The translations under genes and the position numbers were made by a program. Positions 1 through 11,058 of a stretch of DNA of 64,000 nt are shown here, piece after piece. How positions within the stretch are numbered: position 1 is the first letter of the stretch; each line of letters opens with the position of its first letter. Source of the DNA: Paracamarosporium sp. OC-R06-R3 (lineage: Eukaryota > Ascomycota > Dothideomycetes > Pleosporales > Didymosphaeriaceae); NCBI GenBank assembly GCA_019828545.1, contig JACVRA010000529.1, forward strand, positions 107,413 through 171,412, given 5' to 3'. A model generated the notes under the pieces. The model was not told the origin of the DNA, ran no database searches, and was given only the letters and a program-made list of their open reading frames with translations.

Positions 1-1296
1 CTAACGCATCTCTCACATTGTGATGCTGCGATACCAGTGGTCGAAGCAGATGAAACAGATGTGCCTGCATAGCCGTAAGATTTGGGTTCTTGAGCTGGCC
101 TTTCTCCGTCTTGTTCTGCTTCTGTTTCTTGCGCGGCGGTCCCTCGTCTTCTTCTTGGGGTGGCGATGGTGGATCTTCGGGATCACCAGGATGGAAGAGC
201 GGCTTTCGCATGGGCGGTTCCTGTCCGAGCGCATACTTGTGAATGATGTCCATATACCGACGGAACACAGCGTCGACTCTATACCCACCTTTCCCATCTT
301 TTCCACGCCAGTATTCACGGCTTTCTTCTCCCACTGGGGGCGGTTCAGCGAAGATAGTCGGGTCGTAAAGGTTTCCTTCGGCCGTCATAACGCCATCAGC
401 ACCCGTCGCTTCCAAACACTTCACAATATCCTCGTGCTGAAGGATGTTCCCGTTCGCGAACAAAACCGTCTCTTTGGGCAAATTCTCCCTTAGAAAACGA
501 ATCATATTCCAATCCGCTAATCCCGTATTATGTCCCTTTTGCTCGCGCCGCCGGCCATGCACCGTGAGTATACTCGCCCCCGCGTCCAGTATCATCTTTG
601 CATACGCCAACGTCTTCTCCTTGGTCTCGAGTATCCTCATTTTCGCCGTAACAGGTACATCTAGCTCCTCATCCAATTTCTTGATCATCTTCGCAATCAG
701 TTCGGGACTTTCCTGCAAAAATGCCCCGTAGTTCCCCCTCCTCGCGATGCCCTGCGGACACCCCAGGTTCAGGTCTACCGCATCGCAAAATGGGGCCACA
801 TGTTTGGCTGCATTGAGAAGGTCGTCGGGATCGTTGGAGCAGAATTGTACCGTAAGCGGGCGGTCAAATGCCGGGTTACCGTCAAGATGGCGCTCTGATT
901 CCAACAGCTGCGAGATGTGGTATGTGTCGGGCGGGGAAGGTATGGCTGACTTGAGCGGCTGGAAGTGTGAATCGCGGTATTTGGGTCCTTCGAGGAACAT
1001 CTTAGAATGGAACATGGGTGTGTATGCAAGAAGGTTGGATTGCGCGGAGGCAGGGATGAAGGAACGTGAAAGCATGCGCCAGGCCTGGGTTGCATCGTCA
1101 GCTACTTGCATGGGAATCTAAGGTAATATGGACTGGGATAACGTACGAATTCGGACTGCTCCACCATGGGCGCAAGCACAAGCTTTGGACTCCCGATACT
1201 CTCGTAGAACGCCCTTCCACGCAGCTTGGCCCTCTTGCTTGGCTTCCCCGCCCCATTCCCATCCCCCAGCTTCGCGGCCTGCGCCTCAGACCCCAT
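1..1296 (-). CDS. DUS1: tRNA-dihydrouridine(16/17) synthase, Dus1 family (3' end outside window)
   Basis: Reduces uridine to dihydrouridine in the D-loop of tRNAs, using FMN. Exon 1 is 1147-1296 and exon 2 runs from 1084 past the window edge. The intron 1085-1146 (62 bases) is phase 0. The N-terminal motif SPKLVLAPMVEQSEF continues after the intron as AWRMLSRS, the classic Dus flavin-binding start. DAVDLNLGCPQGIARRGNYG contains the catalytic cysteine of the family (LGCPQ), and further on come VPVTAKMR, ILTVHGRRREQKG and FANGNI, all Dus barrel motifs. The reading frame is open to base 1, so the C-terminus is missing only because of the window edge. I chose the ATG at 1296; the frame is open upstream to about 1419 but has no ATG there. 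Family assignment is firm. The exact site specificity (U16/U17) is by family resemblance. Confidence 0.93.
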
Positions 1297-2450
1297 CGCC
1301 GCGTTTATCGTACCAAGGAAGCGTTTGCAGGAACCAGGAATCGTCGCAGTCGCAAGCCTCAAAACAGCGGGGGCACCAGCGCCCACCGCGCGCACAGTGA
1401 ACGAGCGAATGACCGCCAACTCTCTAACCCCTGTACGCGATAGGTCGAGCGGTGAGAGCCAGCGAGCGGTGAGAGGGAACGCGTGATGCGACTGTGGATA
1501 TATAAGAGGTCATCCGCTTGTAGAATGTCGTGTTAGAATTTTGGATCCCGCGCACAAGGGTCTGACCAATCGGGGAGCGCCAGCGTTCCGCGAGAGATCG
1601 TCGATAGGGCTGAAGACCGCTGAGTGGCCCACACTGGACTCTTTTTGGGCTTTTATGTGGATCGTCCGGCCTATGATGTTTCATTATCAGTGCATTTTTT
1701 CCCGGGAGCTGACTCTCTCCTGAGGCATGCAAATGTTATATGAATGATGATGCCGCCATTCCATGGGCGAGTGTTTGCAAACTTGCGGCTGCCCTGCATG
1801 TCTCCACTTTGTCGTCTTCACACCAATACCCCGAGAGCCGCCGAAGAGACCCCATCACGGTCCTCAAGCCATCACGCCATCGCTAGTCATTGAGTCACCA
1901 TCTGCAAACAGCGAATTATAAACAAAGTCATTCAGCATTGAATATCATATGTCGACCGTACTCCTACACCCGCACCGAACATTATGCGCACGACCATGGC
2001 GGCCCTGGTGCAATCTACCATGTGCTGCCTCGCACTGCTGTCATCGAACACGGCCAAAACAAAATTCGTCAATGCCCAGTACGCCCATCTGTGAAAAACA
2101 CCGTATCGCCAGAACCGCAGCTCGGCTTCCTCGTCGCCAGCCTATACCGCCAGTCGACTGAAGGAATCATTAAGTTGAATATCTCGTTGGCCGTCGCAGC
2201 ACGCGTTGACGGCAACGCGGCGAGTCTATTGGCAGACTAAAGAAACGCTGAAATCGCTACAAATGCCCATCCACCGGATAATGCTGTACGCCAGGATACC
2301 ATGCAATTATGCTGTTGCTTCGGGTAGAAGCTGAAAGAGTTGGAAAACGTGTGGACGACCGCGCGCCCCGATGCAGGAGACGGACGGGTCGTCCGGGATA
2401 TCACCATGTTGGAAAAGAAGACAGGAATGTCTGGAAAGAGAGTCGTGAAG
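1297..2450. other. Intergenic, Dus1 5' region and 3' side of the FYVE gene
   Basis: Both flanking genes are on the minus strand, so this holds the Dus1 promoter and the 3' untranslated region of the FYVE gene. Several short open frames exist around 1890-2240, but none has recognisable domains or convincing splice structure. I see no RNA gene. Confidence 0.5.
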
Positions 2451-3699
2451 TTAGAAGGTGCTCCAGTTCCAGGTGCCGCCGCCGAAGCTCTGGGACAGAA
2501 AGCTGGCCTTGGGGGCACATTCTGGGCGCTTGGCTTGCGACTGTTCAATCTGGACGGCGGCGGGGCTCTCGATGCTGCCAGAGCTCTCGCTGTTGGTGCG
2601 GCTGGAACGCATCTGCTCCCACTCGCGGAAGTGCGTGTGGCAGCGATCGCAGGCCTTGTGCCAGTCGCCCTCGGGATGGAACAAGGCGTGCTCGTTGAGG
2701 CGGACCTGCTTCTGCAGGTGCTGGTAGCAGAAGATGCCGCCGCACTTGCGACAGTGGTGGCGGCGCATGAAGAGGCCAAAGGGCTGCTGGCAGCACGACG
2801 CGGTGCAGACGACGGTGGAGCTATCAGGCTAAAGGCGATGGGTCAGCGGCGTTCGATTGGTCTGCGGAGTTGAGGCTGCAAAAAAGAGGCGGGCTAGCCA
2901 TGGGGAGGCCGAAGCAGGCCCGGACGGCGGCCCTGCATGCGGCCAGGCATAGTGTGGGGGCATGGCAGCGAGTGCGACAGCGGAACCGAGCAAACAGCGC
3001 GCGGCAGCCCTCGTGGCATTGTACTTGATCCGACGCGCCGCACGTGCAGCGGCGGCGCCGCGACTTGTTGAGGTGCCACGGTGCGCTTGTCACAGCGCCC
3101 CTCGGTCTTCGGCGAGGCGCTGCGAACCGCTTGTGCGCTAAAGGGCTCCGCTCCGAACCATGTACGTAACAAGTGCACGCCCAGGGAAAGGCACGCGACA
3201 AAAGTGGGTGCTGACGGTAATGACAGAGAAAACAAATGGGAAACAAGCAAACAAATCAACGTACCTGCCAGTGGTTGCGAGTAATCGGCCCGGACACAGG
3301 AGACAGCGGTGTGTCGTCGTAGATGGATCGCATGTCCTCGGTCGCGATGCGCGAGATGGGCGGCGTGTCGCCGGGGCTCTGTCCAAACGGCCCGCCCGTG
3401 CTCCAGCTGGTGTTGGTCGTGTCTGTGCCAGAGTCGACGCGTGGCGGCGACCGTCCAGCAGGCTTCTCGGTCCTACGTAGCGCTGCGGGGATGTAGCCAG
3501 CCGTCTTCAGCGGCCGGATCGGGGGGGCGTGGTGCGAGTACGTGGGCAGATGGCTGGTGTTGCGCGGCGACGTTGGCGACACGTTCAGCGGCGTGTTGGA
3601 GCCTGAATCCATCTGGCCGTAGAGGGCAGACTTTCTGTATCCGTGCTGGAACGGGGTGGGCTGCGCAGCAACGGCCGCGCCTGAGAACTGGGTTGCCAT
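2451..3699 (-). CDS. FYVE zinc-finger protein (PI3P-binding)
   Basis: Predicted reader of phosphatidylinositol 3-phosphate on endosomal or vacuolar membranes. Two exons, 3265-3699 and 2451-2828, give 270 residues; the intron 2829-3264 is phase 0. Residues 1-140 are low-complexity and Ser/Pro-rich. The FYVE domain starts at the splice junction: W144-Q-P-D147 forms the WxxD motif, followed by C153, C158, the basic RRHHCRKCG motif (about 167-175), IFC and a final CDRCHTHF. The C-terminus is a short Ser-rich tail ending [10 protein letters not shown]. The WxxD motif is split across the join and is restored exactly by this splice, which supports the long intron. No ubiquitin-binding, RING or kinase domain accompanies the finger, so the partner function is unknown. 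ATG at 3699 is the first Met in frame after an upstream stretch of simple composition. Confidence 0.82.
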
Positions 3700-5186
3700 G
3701 TTGTGGTCTCGTTCGTGTAAAGAGTCTGGCAAGGTGTATGGCCGCTCGCTGCGGGAACGAAGGCAACGGCGGTGAGGCTCGCGACGAGCGTTGGATCGGA
3801 GGGTTGCGAGGGTTGCGAGGGGTGGCGGGCGGACGGTCAAGACGAGACGGCCGAGGGCTTATGAGCAGCACGACGCTGACAGTGCCAGAATGTTATTTCG
3901 AGCAGGCCTGCGGCTCTGCGCGTGTATGAGGTTGATGGCGATTGGTGGTTGGGTCGAGGCGGTGGGCGATAAGGACGGGTACACGACAGGATGCCCGGTG
4001 TTTATCTGGCTCTCCGGCACGGTGAGTGGACCGTAGACAAGGCAGGCCGGGACGGTGCAGGACGGGTGCAGCGGGTGGCTATCTGTTGGGGGGTGTCGGT
4101 GAGAGAGGTGCAGCGAGCGTTGGGAGGGGTCACGTTTTGGAAGGGAGCGAGGGGATGAATTAAGAACGACGTCGTCGTGGTGAAGGCGAGGGTCCAGCGA
4201 CCATTTCGACCGGGCGTGCTAACGGCTAGCCTCGCTGCAGCATGAGGATGATCCCGGCCTGGCGCCCAAATATCGCGGATCTCTCCACTGTCATCTCTGG
4301 GCTGGGCTGGGCGTCTGGCGTCTGGCGTTCCCTCGGCCGCAGCGTCCACGACGACACGGCGACACGGCGACACGGCGACACGGCAGCACGGCAGCACGAC
4401 AGCACGGTAGCACGGCAGCACGGCAGACACAGGAGCGCAGCGTGTGGCGCTCTGCAAAGGCAAGCGAGGCCGTTTGTTGGAGTCTGTCTTGAACCGTGGC
4501 ACGGCAGCGAGTGGCAGGCTGCGCGCAACGGCCTTTACGCCGCCATGCCCCGATCTGGACGGCCGCTTATCTCCCGCCAATCGCGTCGCCTTCCTTCGTA
4601 ATTTGTATTGGCAACCGACGCCGCCATCGGATGCGATCTGGCTCATCGTGACGGGCCTCGTACCGTACGTCAGTCGTCGTCGAGCCCACCCATGTCTGCC
4701 TGCTGCGCTGCTCTGCATGCGCAGAGTGCGCTGAGCCTCAACCACTCTATCCACGGCCTTGAGCCGCCTGGAGCCGCCGGCGAGAACCAGCAAAGGGTCT
4801 CGTGCGCAGAGTGCATCGCGCAAGTGGAGCCCCATCCAAGGCCTGGCCGCTGTCACCCACTCCACTTAAGAGGGCTTTTCCCGGCGATAACACGCGCACG
4901 TGAGCGTGGCGCAGCTGGACGCTCCAGCCACAACGCCCGGCCGACACATGCCACAGCCGAGGTTGGCAGCCACGACTCGCCCACCTGCACCACCTGGGAC
5001 TAGGCTCTCATGCACTCCGCGTTTACTCCGCGTTTGAGCTTACATACCTAGTAGAAGACATGCCACCACGACCAGCATGTGCAGCGTGTCGAGCGCTTCT
5101 CGTCTTGCTGCGTCCCATCCATGTGATAAGCTCAACACCTTAGCCGTCAGGCTTGTCAATTGCACATACTCGTCCCCTTGCTCAGT
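3700..5186. other. Divergent intergenic region (FYVE gene / alcohol oxidase gene)
   Basis: The 1.5 kb between divergently transcribed genes probably carries both promoters. It contains an 8-base tandem repeat at 4353-4430. A long minus-strand open frame (4002-4865) crosses the repeat and is not a credible gene. Confidence 0.5.
4353..4430. repeat. 8-bp minisatellite-like tandem repeat
   Basis: About nine to ten head-to-tail 8-base units: four GACACGGC units followed by five or six AGCACGGC-type units with single-base variants. It lies in the intergenic region between the FYVE and alcohol oxidase genes. Variation is mostly at the first two bases and last base of the unit. Confidence 0.85.
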
Positions 5187-7519
5187 ATGCCTCAGCCACT
5201 CCCAACTACTGCCCCCGTATCCCCAAGAGCAACTACTCTGCCTCCACTGCCGACCGAGGATCCTCTGACTCCAGCGCAATGGAGGACGGTTCTGTCCATT
5301 GCCGAGACGGTCATACCCACCGTAAAGCCAGCCGCAACTGCTCGACGCAGAACCGACATCGCAGTCACCGACAACGAATACTCGGCAGCTGTTAGTACAC
5401 TCAAGGCTTTGACACCAGACCCTGATGGCGACGAAGCCGCCAAAGCATTGCTTGATGACAACCCGGCTCAAGACCCCGTGTTTAGAGAGGAGCTGCGAAG
5501 GGTAATCGCGCTCTCTTTGCCCCAATCAAATAGGAAGGATCTCTCAATGATCTTGAACATCCTCAATACCCGGGCCGGGTCCTTGGTCATGACAGGAAGA
5601 GCAACACCCATCAGTGACCAGCCCGTACATGTGCGAGAAGAAATCCTGCAGTCATGGGCGACGGCACGTTTGCCTCTTCTGCGACAGCTGCATCGGTCCT
5701 TGACCACGCTATCGAAGCAGACGTGGTTGAAGACAACCGAGACCTTGCCTCGCTTCCTTGGTTTCCCACGAGTCCCAGTTGGCATGGTTCCAGGAACAGG
5801 TTTCGATTATGAGTTCCTCCAGTTTCCTCCAGGGGACAAGCCGGAAGTCATCGAGACAGATGTTGTTATTGTAGGTAGTGGCTGTGGAGGTGGAGTATGC
5901 GCAAAAAATCTATCTGAAGCCGGTTACCGCGTTGTTGTGGCCGAGAAGGCGCACCATTGGACTCCGGATCACTACCCAATGCGTGAACAGTATGGCTGGA
6001 ACAACTTGTTCATGCACGGTGGAGGTACGTAGTTTGGCATGTCTGTCTGCTGATACATTCGCATTGTAAAGTCTGAATTACCTCGCCAACCGAACTTTGC
6101 TGATTTGCACAACAATATCCAGGCATCCAGTCGGATGACAGTACAATAGCCGTCGTTGCTGGCCAAACGTTCGGAGGAGGTGGTACGGTAAACTGGTCTG
6201 CATCACTACAAACACAAGCTTTTGTCCGGAAAGAATGGGCTGACCGTGGCCTTCCATTCTTTACGTCTGCGGAGTTCCAAGATTCTCTCGACCGCGTATG
6301 CACACGAATGGGTGTCTCAACCGACCATATCGAACACGGCCATGCAAATCAGATACTTCTCGAAGGCGCACGCAAATTGGGCTACGCGCATAAGACTGTC
6401 CCCCAAAACAGTGGCGGAAAGCGACATTATTGCGGTCACTGTACCTTCGGCTGTGGCTCTTGTGAAAAACAAGGTCCAGTCGTAAGCTGGTTACCCGACG
6501 CAGCCCGCGCTGGTGCAAAGTTCGTTGAAGGTTTCCATGCTGAGGAGATCGTCTTTGCGAAGCGGGGACAGGAGCAAATTGCCACGGGAGTAAAAGGTAC
6601 GTGGGTCTCTCGAGATATCAATGGCGGTATCGCGGGAGAGCCAACTGTCAGGCGAAAGGTGTTTATCAAGGCCAAACGCGTGATTGTTTCCGCGGGAACA
6701 ATGCAGTCTCCATTGCTGCTTATGCGTTCTGGGCTCAAGAACCGCCACATTGGACGCAACCTCCACCTTCATCCCGTCCTTTTCCTTGGTGGTATTTATG
6801 AGGAAGAGATCGTACCTTGGGAAGGCGACTGTCTCACGTCGGTCGTCAATGAATTCGAGAACTTGGACGGAAAAGGCCATGGCGCGAAACTTGAAGCAAC
6901 GAACATGACCCCTACAGCTTGGCTTACATTCATGAATTGGAAAAACGGTCTGGACTACAAAGTAAATGCTGCTCGTCTGAGGCACATGGCCGGCTACTTC
7001 GCCATTGCACGCGAGCGCGACCCAGGACAAGTCTATCCGGACCCGCACGACGGCCGTGTCCGCGTTAAATACACGACCTCTAATTTCGACAAAGCCCATA
7101 TTCTTGAGGGAATCGTGGCCCTCGCCAAAATTCATTACGTCCAAGGTGCAACCGAGATTTTTCCCTTGATACCCGGCATCGAGCCCTTCATTCGCGACCC
7201 AGCCACACCCGCTAGTGAAGGTATCAACGATACAAAGTTCCAGAACTGGCTTGAGGGGCTCAGGGCCAGAGGATTCCCGAGCCCTGAGACCATGTACGTG
7301 TCCGCGCACCAGATGGGTACTTGCCAGATGAGTGCAAAGGAGAAGGAAGGCGTCGTGGATCCAACGGGGAAAGTTTGGGGCACGAAGGGTCTGTATGTTG
7401 CGGATGCTTCGGTATTTCCATCTGCCAGTGGAGTGAACCCTATGATTACTAACATGGCCATTTCTGACTGGATTTCTCGCGGGGTTGCGAAGGAGTTGGC
7501 AGCACGTCCGATGTTGTGA
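5187..7519 (+). CDS. Long-chain fatty alcohol oxidase (GMC flavoprotein)
   Basis: Oxidises long-chain alcohols to aldehydes with FAD and O2, releasing H2O2; family members work in omega-oxidation of alkanes and fatty acids, usually membrane- or peroxisome-associated. Exons 5187-6024 and 6123-7519 give 744 residues, the normal length for fungal FAO. The intron is phase 1 and the join restores MHGGGIQSDD. The FAD Rossmann motif VIVGSGCGGG lies near residues 226-235, preceded by a roughly 200-residue N-terminal region typical of this subgroup. FGGGGTVNWSAS, VSAGTMQSP and the C-terminal VSAHQMGTCQMS (H675) and VNPMITNMA (N718) supply the GMC active-site His/Asn pair. I took the ATG at 5187; the frame opens a little earlier but only with a TTG. 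No adjacent gene obviously belongs to the same pathway. Confidence 0.93.
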
Positions 7520-8124
7520 TATTATCGCTTCTAAATCGTTCTATATGGTCTATTATTGTATATACTGGGATGACACGGCCTATTCAGAAATCTAAACTCT
7601 GCCTCGCTACTACAACGGTGAGATACTAAAGTCTTGTTCATCGTCGGAGCTTGTTTAACGCCCAGAACTGAGAAGCAGAAACGGTTCACTCGTACGATAC
7701 CGAAAAAAACAAGAAAGCAGTTCGGGACTGTTGTTCCTAATCAAGCGTATGATTGGTCATTCTGGTGTGGGAGAAGATATCTTCGTGTGTGTTTTTTCAA
7801 CGTGATAAGGAACGGTGCACGATCAATCCACATTAACCACGATTCTCTACTTCGTAGGTCCGATATACCCTCGGTTCATCGTACCCCGCAGACCGAGGGA
7901 GCTCCAACGATCTCCCCGCACTGCACCCCACAAATGCAACCGGGAGAGCCTGAAACAGGGATGTCCTCCCGAGCTATACATCACACTGCATCGTATACTC
8001 GTAGAATTCGTATCGTATCCGCTTTCCGGATCTTGGGAACATACGGTATAGTCCTAAAACTAACGTTGATAAATAGCTTCATGCCGTGACGCACTCTGAG
8101 TAACCATTCTCCATCTATCCCAAG
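7520..8124. other. Intergenic, terminator of FAO and promoter of GH1-like gene
   Basis: About 600 bases between two tandem plus-strand genes. No open frame of interest and no clear repeat seen. Confidence 0.5.
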
Positions 8125-10005
8125 ATGATTTTTCGAGTGTTGCTTGGAAGCGGTGCAATGGCACTTGCCCAGCAGGTCTATATCTCGAGTAGTGGGTTGA
8201 CGTCGCTTTCGCAATATTGTTCTAACACCTCCTATGCGACGGCTATCCCGTCGTACTCTTTCCGCGAATTTAGCTTCACACAAACGGAGACAAAGAGGAC
8301 CGCGACATCAAGGCCTGCACCGACAACTACTACGGTGTATGCGCCAAACTACTCTGCTTTGAGCAGTCTGGTTCCCAATCTCACAACAACACAATGGGGT
8401 AACTGGGATCCAACTTCTAATGCTACTGCGACGGATGCGGGGAGCCCTTACGGGAACGCTTCGTGGACTGCGCTGTGGACTGCAATACCATGGGTCAATT
8501 TTACGCGGGGAATCTACTCGACAACCGTAGAACCAACCCCAGTCCCCACGGCCGAGTTAGTCCTTCCACCGCCCGAACCATTTGGTCCTCAAACCTGTTA
8601 CTCCTTTCCTAAAGAGTTCATGCTTGGTGTGGCTGCTTCAGCTGTACAGATTGAGGGAGCAATTGCCGATGAGGGAAGAACGCCTGTACACATGGATGCT
8701 CTGAGCCTTCTTTCGCCTGGGGCATCCGACGACTTTGTTGCCAATGAGAACTACTATCTCTACAAGCAAGACATTGAACGCATTGCTTCAATGGGAGTAC
8801 GCTACTACCGCTTTTCTATCCCCTGGAGCCGAATCCTGCCTTTTGTGTTGCCAGGGACGCCAGTCAATAGACAGGGTTTAGCACACTACGATGACCTGAT
8901 CAACTTCGTTCTTGAGAAAGGCATGCTCCCAGCCATTGTACTCCATCACACGGACACGCCGCTCGAATTCTATAACAATTATACCGATATTGGCATTGCA
9001 CCAGGCACAGGAGGCATCGGTTACACAGACTCCGGCTACCAACTTAGCTACAAAAACGTGTCTTTCGAGGACGCATTTGTAAACTATGGCAAGATCGTAA
9101 TGTCACATTTCGCAGACCGCGTACCCATTTGGTGGACTTTCAACGAGCCTCTCCTCGGTTCTCGGAACGGCCACTCCGTAAATGCCGTCATCAAAGCACA
9201 CGCACGCCTCTACCATTTCTACCGCTCTGAAATCAAAGGCACAGGCAAGATCTCTCTAACACTCAACGACAACTTCGGCGTCCCACGCAACCCGTCTGAC
9301 ACATCCGACGTTGAAGCCGCAACACACTTCAATGCCTTCCAACTCGCCACTTTTGCGAACCCCATCTTCCTCGGACAAGACTACCCGGAGGCGTACAAAA
9401 CCACCGTAGCAGACTATGTCTCGCTCACTGCAGAAGACCTGAGCTACATCAACGGCACAGCAGATTTCTTTTCCATCCAGCCTTACACAGCTACGGTGGT
9501 GTCCCCACCCCCAAACGACACAATCGCCTCATGCGCATCAAACATCTCGCACCCCCTGCGTCCCTACTGCGTCACGCAATCCACCACCACAACGACCGGC
9601 TGGAACATCGGCTACGCCTCCCAGTCCTACGTCTACATCACGCCGACCTATTTCCGCACATACCTCAACTACCTCTGGAACACGTTCCGGGCGCCCGTCG
9701 CCGTCACCGAATTCGGGTTCCCCGTCTTCGGCGAAGCAGACAAGAAGCAGAGCGACCAGGAATTCGACAGCCCACGCAGCCTGTATTACCAGTCGTACTT
9801 GAGCGAGGGCTTGAAGGCGCTGTGGGAGGACGGGGTCCAGTGGATTGGCGCGTTTGCGTGGAGTTGGGCGGATAACTGGGAGTTTGGCGACTACGATGCG
9901 CACTTTGGGATTCAGACTGTTAATAGGACGACGCAGGAAAGGAGGTATAAGAAGAGTTTCTTTGAGTTTGTGGATTTCGTGGAGAGTAGGAGGCTGGGGG
10001 GTTGA
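8125..10005 (+). CDS. Secreted glycoside hydrolase family 1-like protein (beta-glucosidase-like)
   Basis: Single-exon gene of 626 residues. The N-terminus (MIFRVLLGSGAMALAQQ) looks like a signal peptide. Residues about 17-155 form an Asn/Ser/Thr-rich extension with many N-glycosylation sequons that is absent from ordinary GH1 enzymes. The GH1 barrel then follows: PKEFMLGVAASAVQIEGA (variant of the GH1 N-terminal signature), RYYRFSIPWSRILP, the acid/base motif WTFNEP with E341, and near the end VTEFGFP with E529 at the nucleophile position, then AWSWADNWEFGDYDAHFG. The usual nucleophile context is TENG; here Asn is replaced by Phe although the Glu is kept. It is therefore GH1-fold, probably acting on beta-glucosides outside the cell or at the wall, but substrate and even activity are uncertain. 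Flanking genes are unrelated. Confidence 0.85.
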   Translation: MIFRVLLGSGAMALAQQVYISSSGLTSLSQYCSNTSYATAIPSYSFREFSFTQTETKRTATSRPAPTTTTVYAPNYSALSSLVPNLTTTQWGNWDPTSNATATDAGSPYGNASWTALWTAIPWVNFTRGIYSTTVEPTPVPTAELVLPPPEPFGPQTCYSFPKEFMLGVAASAVQIEGAIADEGRTPVHMDALSLLSPGASDDFVANENYYLYKQDIERIASMGVRYYRFSIPWSRILPFVLPGTPVNRQGLAHYDDLINFVLEKGMLPAIVLHHTDTPLEFYNNYTDIGIAPGTGGIGYTDSGYQLSYKNVSFEDAFVNYGKIVMSHFADRVPIWWTFNEPLLGSRNGHSVNAVIKAHARLYHFYRSEIKGTGKISLTLNDNFGVPRNPSDTSDVEAATHFNAFQLATFANPIFLGQDYPEAYKTTVADYVSLTAEDLSYINGTADFFSIQPYTATVVSPPPNDTIASCASNISHPLRPYCVTQSTTTTTGWNIGYASQSYVYITPTYFRTYLNYLWNTFRAPVAVTEFGFPVFGEADKKQSDQEFDSPRSLYYQSYLSEGLKALWEDGVQWIGAFAWSWADNWEFGDYDAHFGIQTVNRTTQERRYKKSFFEFVDFVESRRLGG

Positions 10006-10348
10006 GTGGGGCGTGGGGTCGTAGAGTGAGTGGGAGGTGCGTGGTGGGATGGGGGTATAGTTAGCTTCGTTATTGCCTACAATGATCATGCTAGAATCCT
10101 CGCTCAGCTCAAATTCAAGACCTTCATTCGCACATACGAGGTTGACAGATACATGTCCGTCACACTCCGGTCTCGAGGAAGAGGTCCAGTTTCCGTTTAC
10201 TTTCTTCGGATTGCTTTTCTTGTAGTGGCTTGGTGGTGCTCTTCTCCAAACTGCTCTGCTCGGTCCCGGCGGTGCAGTCTGCTTCACCACGGCATGATAT
10301 ACTCCGGCTCGCTCGACTCATCTCCATTGGTCGTGCCGTACATACCAG

Positions 10349-10846
10349 CTAGTGGGAAATACACCCAGGTGCATGCGTACAGTTTGGATGCCGTGGCGAG
10401 AGATAGGGGCCATGAGCGCAGGCAACCCGTTCAACATTTCTTCGACAACCCATCCATGCTTGTTGCCAGAGATATGTGTGTATACATATAATGCTTGCAA
10501 AGAGCTCCTCATCGAAGATTGCAGTATCTTGCAGGTCTTGGAAAGGCTCACTCAGGGGCACGATGGTACCGATACCAAAGAACAGCATAAGGGATAAGTA
10601 TATCCATCTAATCTCCCGCCACTGCTTGGGTGTTTCTTCGAGTGCCTGGTCATGCTCACCACCCTTAACGTCCCAAACATCACCCTCAACATCCCCTTCG
10701 CCATCGCTTGTACGCATCAGCTTCCCCAAGCCTGGTAGCATGGACGTCCGCATCCCGACTATTATGGGTGCTGGTGGAGCTGTAACCTTAGGCAACGTAA
10801 AAAAGGACATGCTATCAGAAGAGAAGGTGTTGTAGAAACGCGGCAT
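10349..10846 (-). CDS. Hypothetical protein with one membrane segment (uncertain)
   Basis: Open frame of 165 codons starting with a true ATG at 10846. Residues 1-75 are hydrophilic, with an acidic DGEGDVEGDVWDVKGGEHD stretch. A hydrophobic segment, IYLSLMLFFGIGTIVPL, follows near residues 80-97. The final third changes character after EELFAS. Another minus-strand frame (to 10318) reads GWVVEEMLNGLPALMAPISR over the same bases, which hints at a missed intron or a frameshift. I recognise no family. It may be a decayed gene together with the relic just upstream at 10872-11058. Confidence 0.3.
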   Translation of the reverse strand: MPRFYNTFSSDSMSFFTLPKVTAPPAPIIVGMRTSMLPGLGKLMRTSDGEGDVEGDVWDVKGGEHDQALEETPKQWREIRWIYLSLMLFFGIGTIVPLSEPFQDLQDTAIFDEELFASIICIHTYLWQQAWMGCRRNVERVACAHGPYLSPRHPNCTHAPGCISH

Positions 10847-10871
10847 CTGGATTGGATGACAGCACGGGCTG

Positions 10872-11058
10872 CTAGGGAACCCCTACATCCGGAATGAAAC
10901 TCAGCACGTAGTCAAGAGAGACTAGAGCATGCAGCGTGTGTCTAGATCTCGAAGATAGCTGTACTATGACGGCGCCGAAAGTCCAACGGTCGCTCTTGCT
11001 GTCATACAACCGATGGGTCGTTTCCCGGATGATACGATGCATGTAGATGAAAGGCCTG
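10872..11058 (-). pseudogene. Possible protein-kinase-like relic
   Basis: The minus strand reads THRLYDSKSDRWTFGAVIVQL and ends in a stop at 10872. The KSDRWTFGAVI part resembles kinase subdomain IX (SDVWSFGV). No catalytic HRD or DFG motif could be read upstream in any frame, and stops interrupt the frame. I treat it as a weak relic at best; a chance resemblance is possible. Confidence 0.22.

Noticed and set aside
1890..2240. 116-codon plus-strand frame
   Set aside because: No recognisable motif and no ATG in a strong context; another frame over the same bases is equally good.
4002..4865. 287-codon minus-strand open frame
   Set aside because: It runs through the 8-bp repeat and GC-rich promoter DNA; its translation is repetitive Arg/Cys/Val and has no domain.
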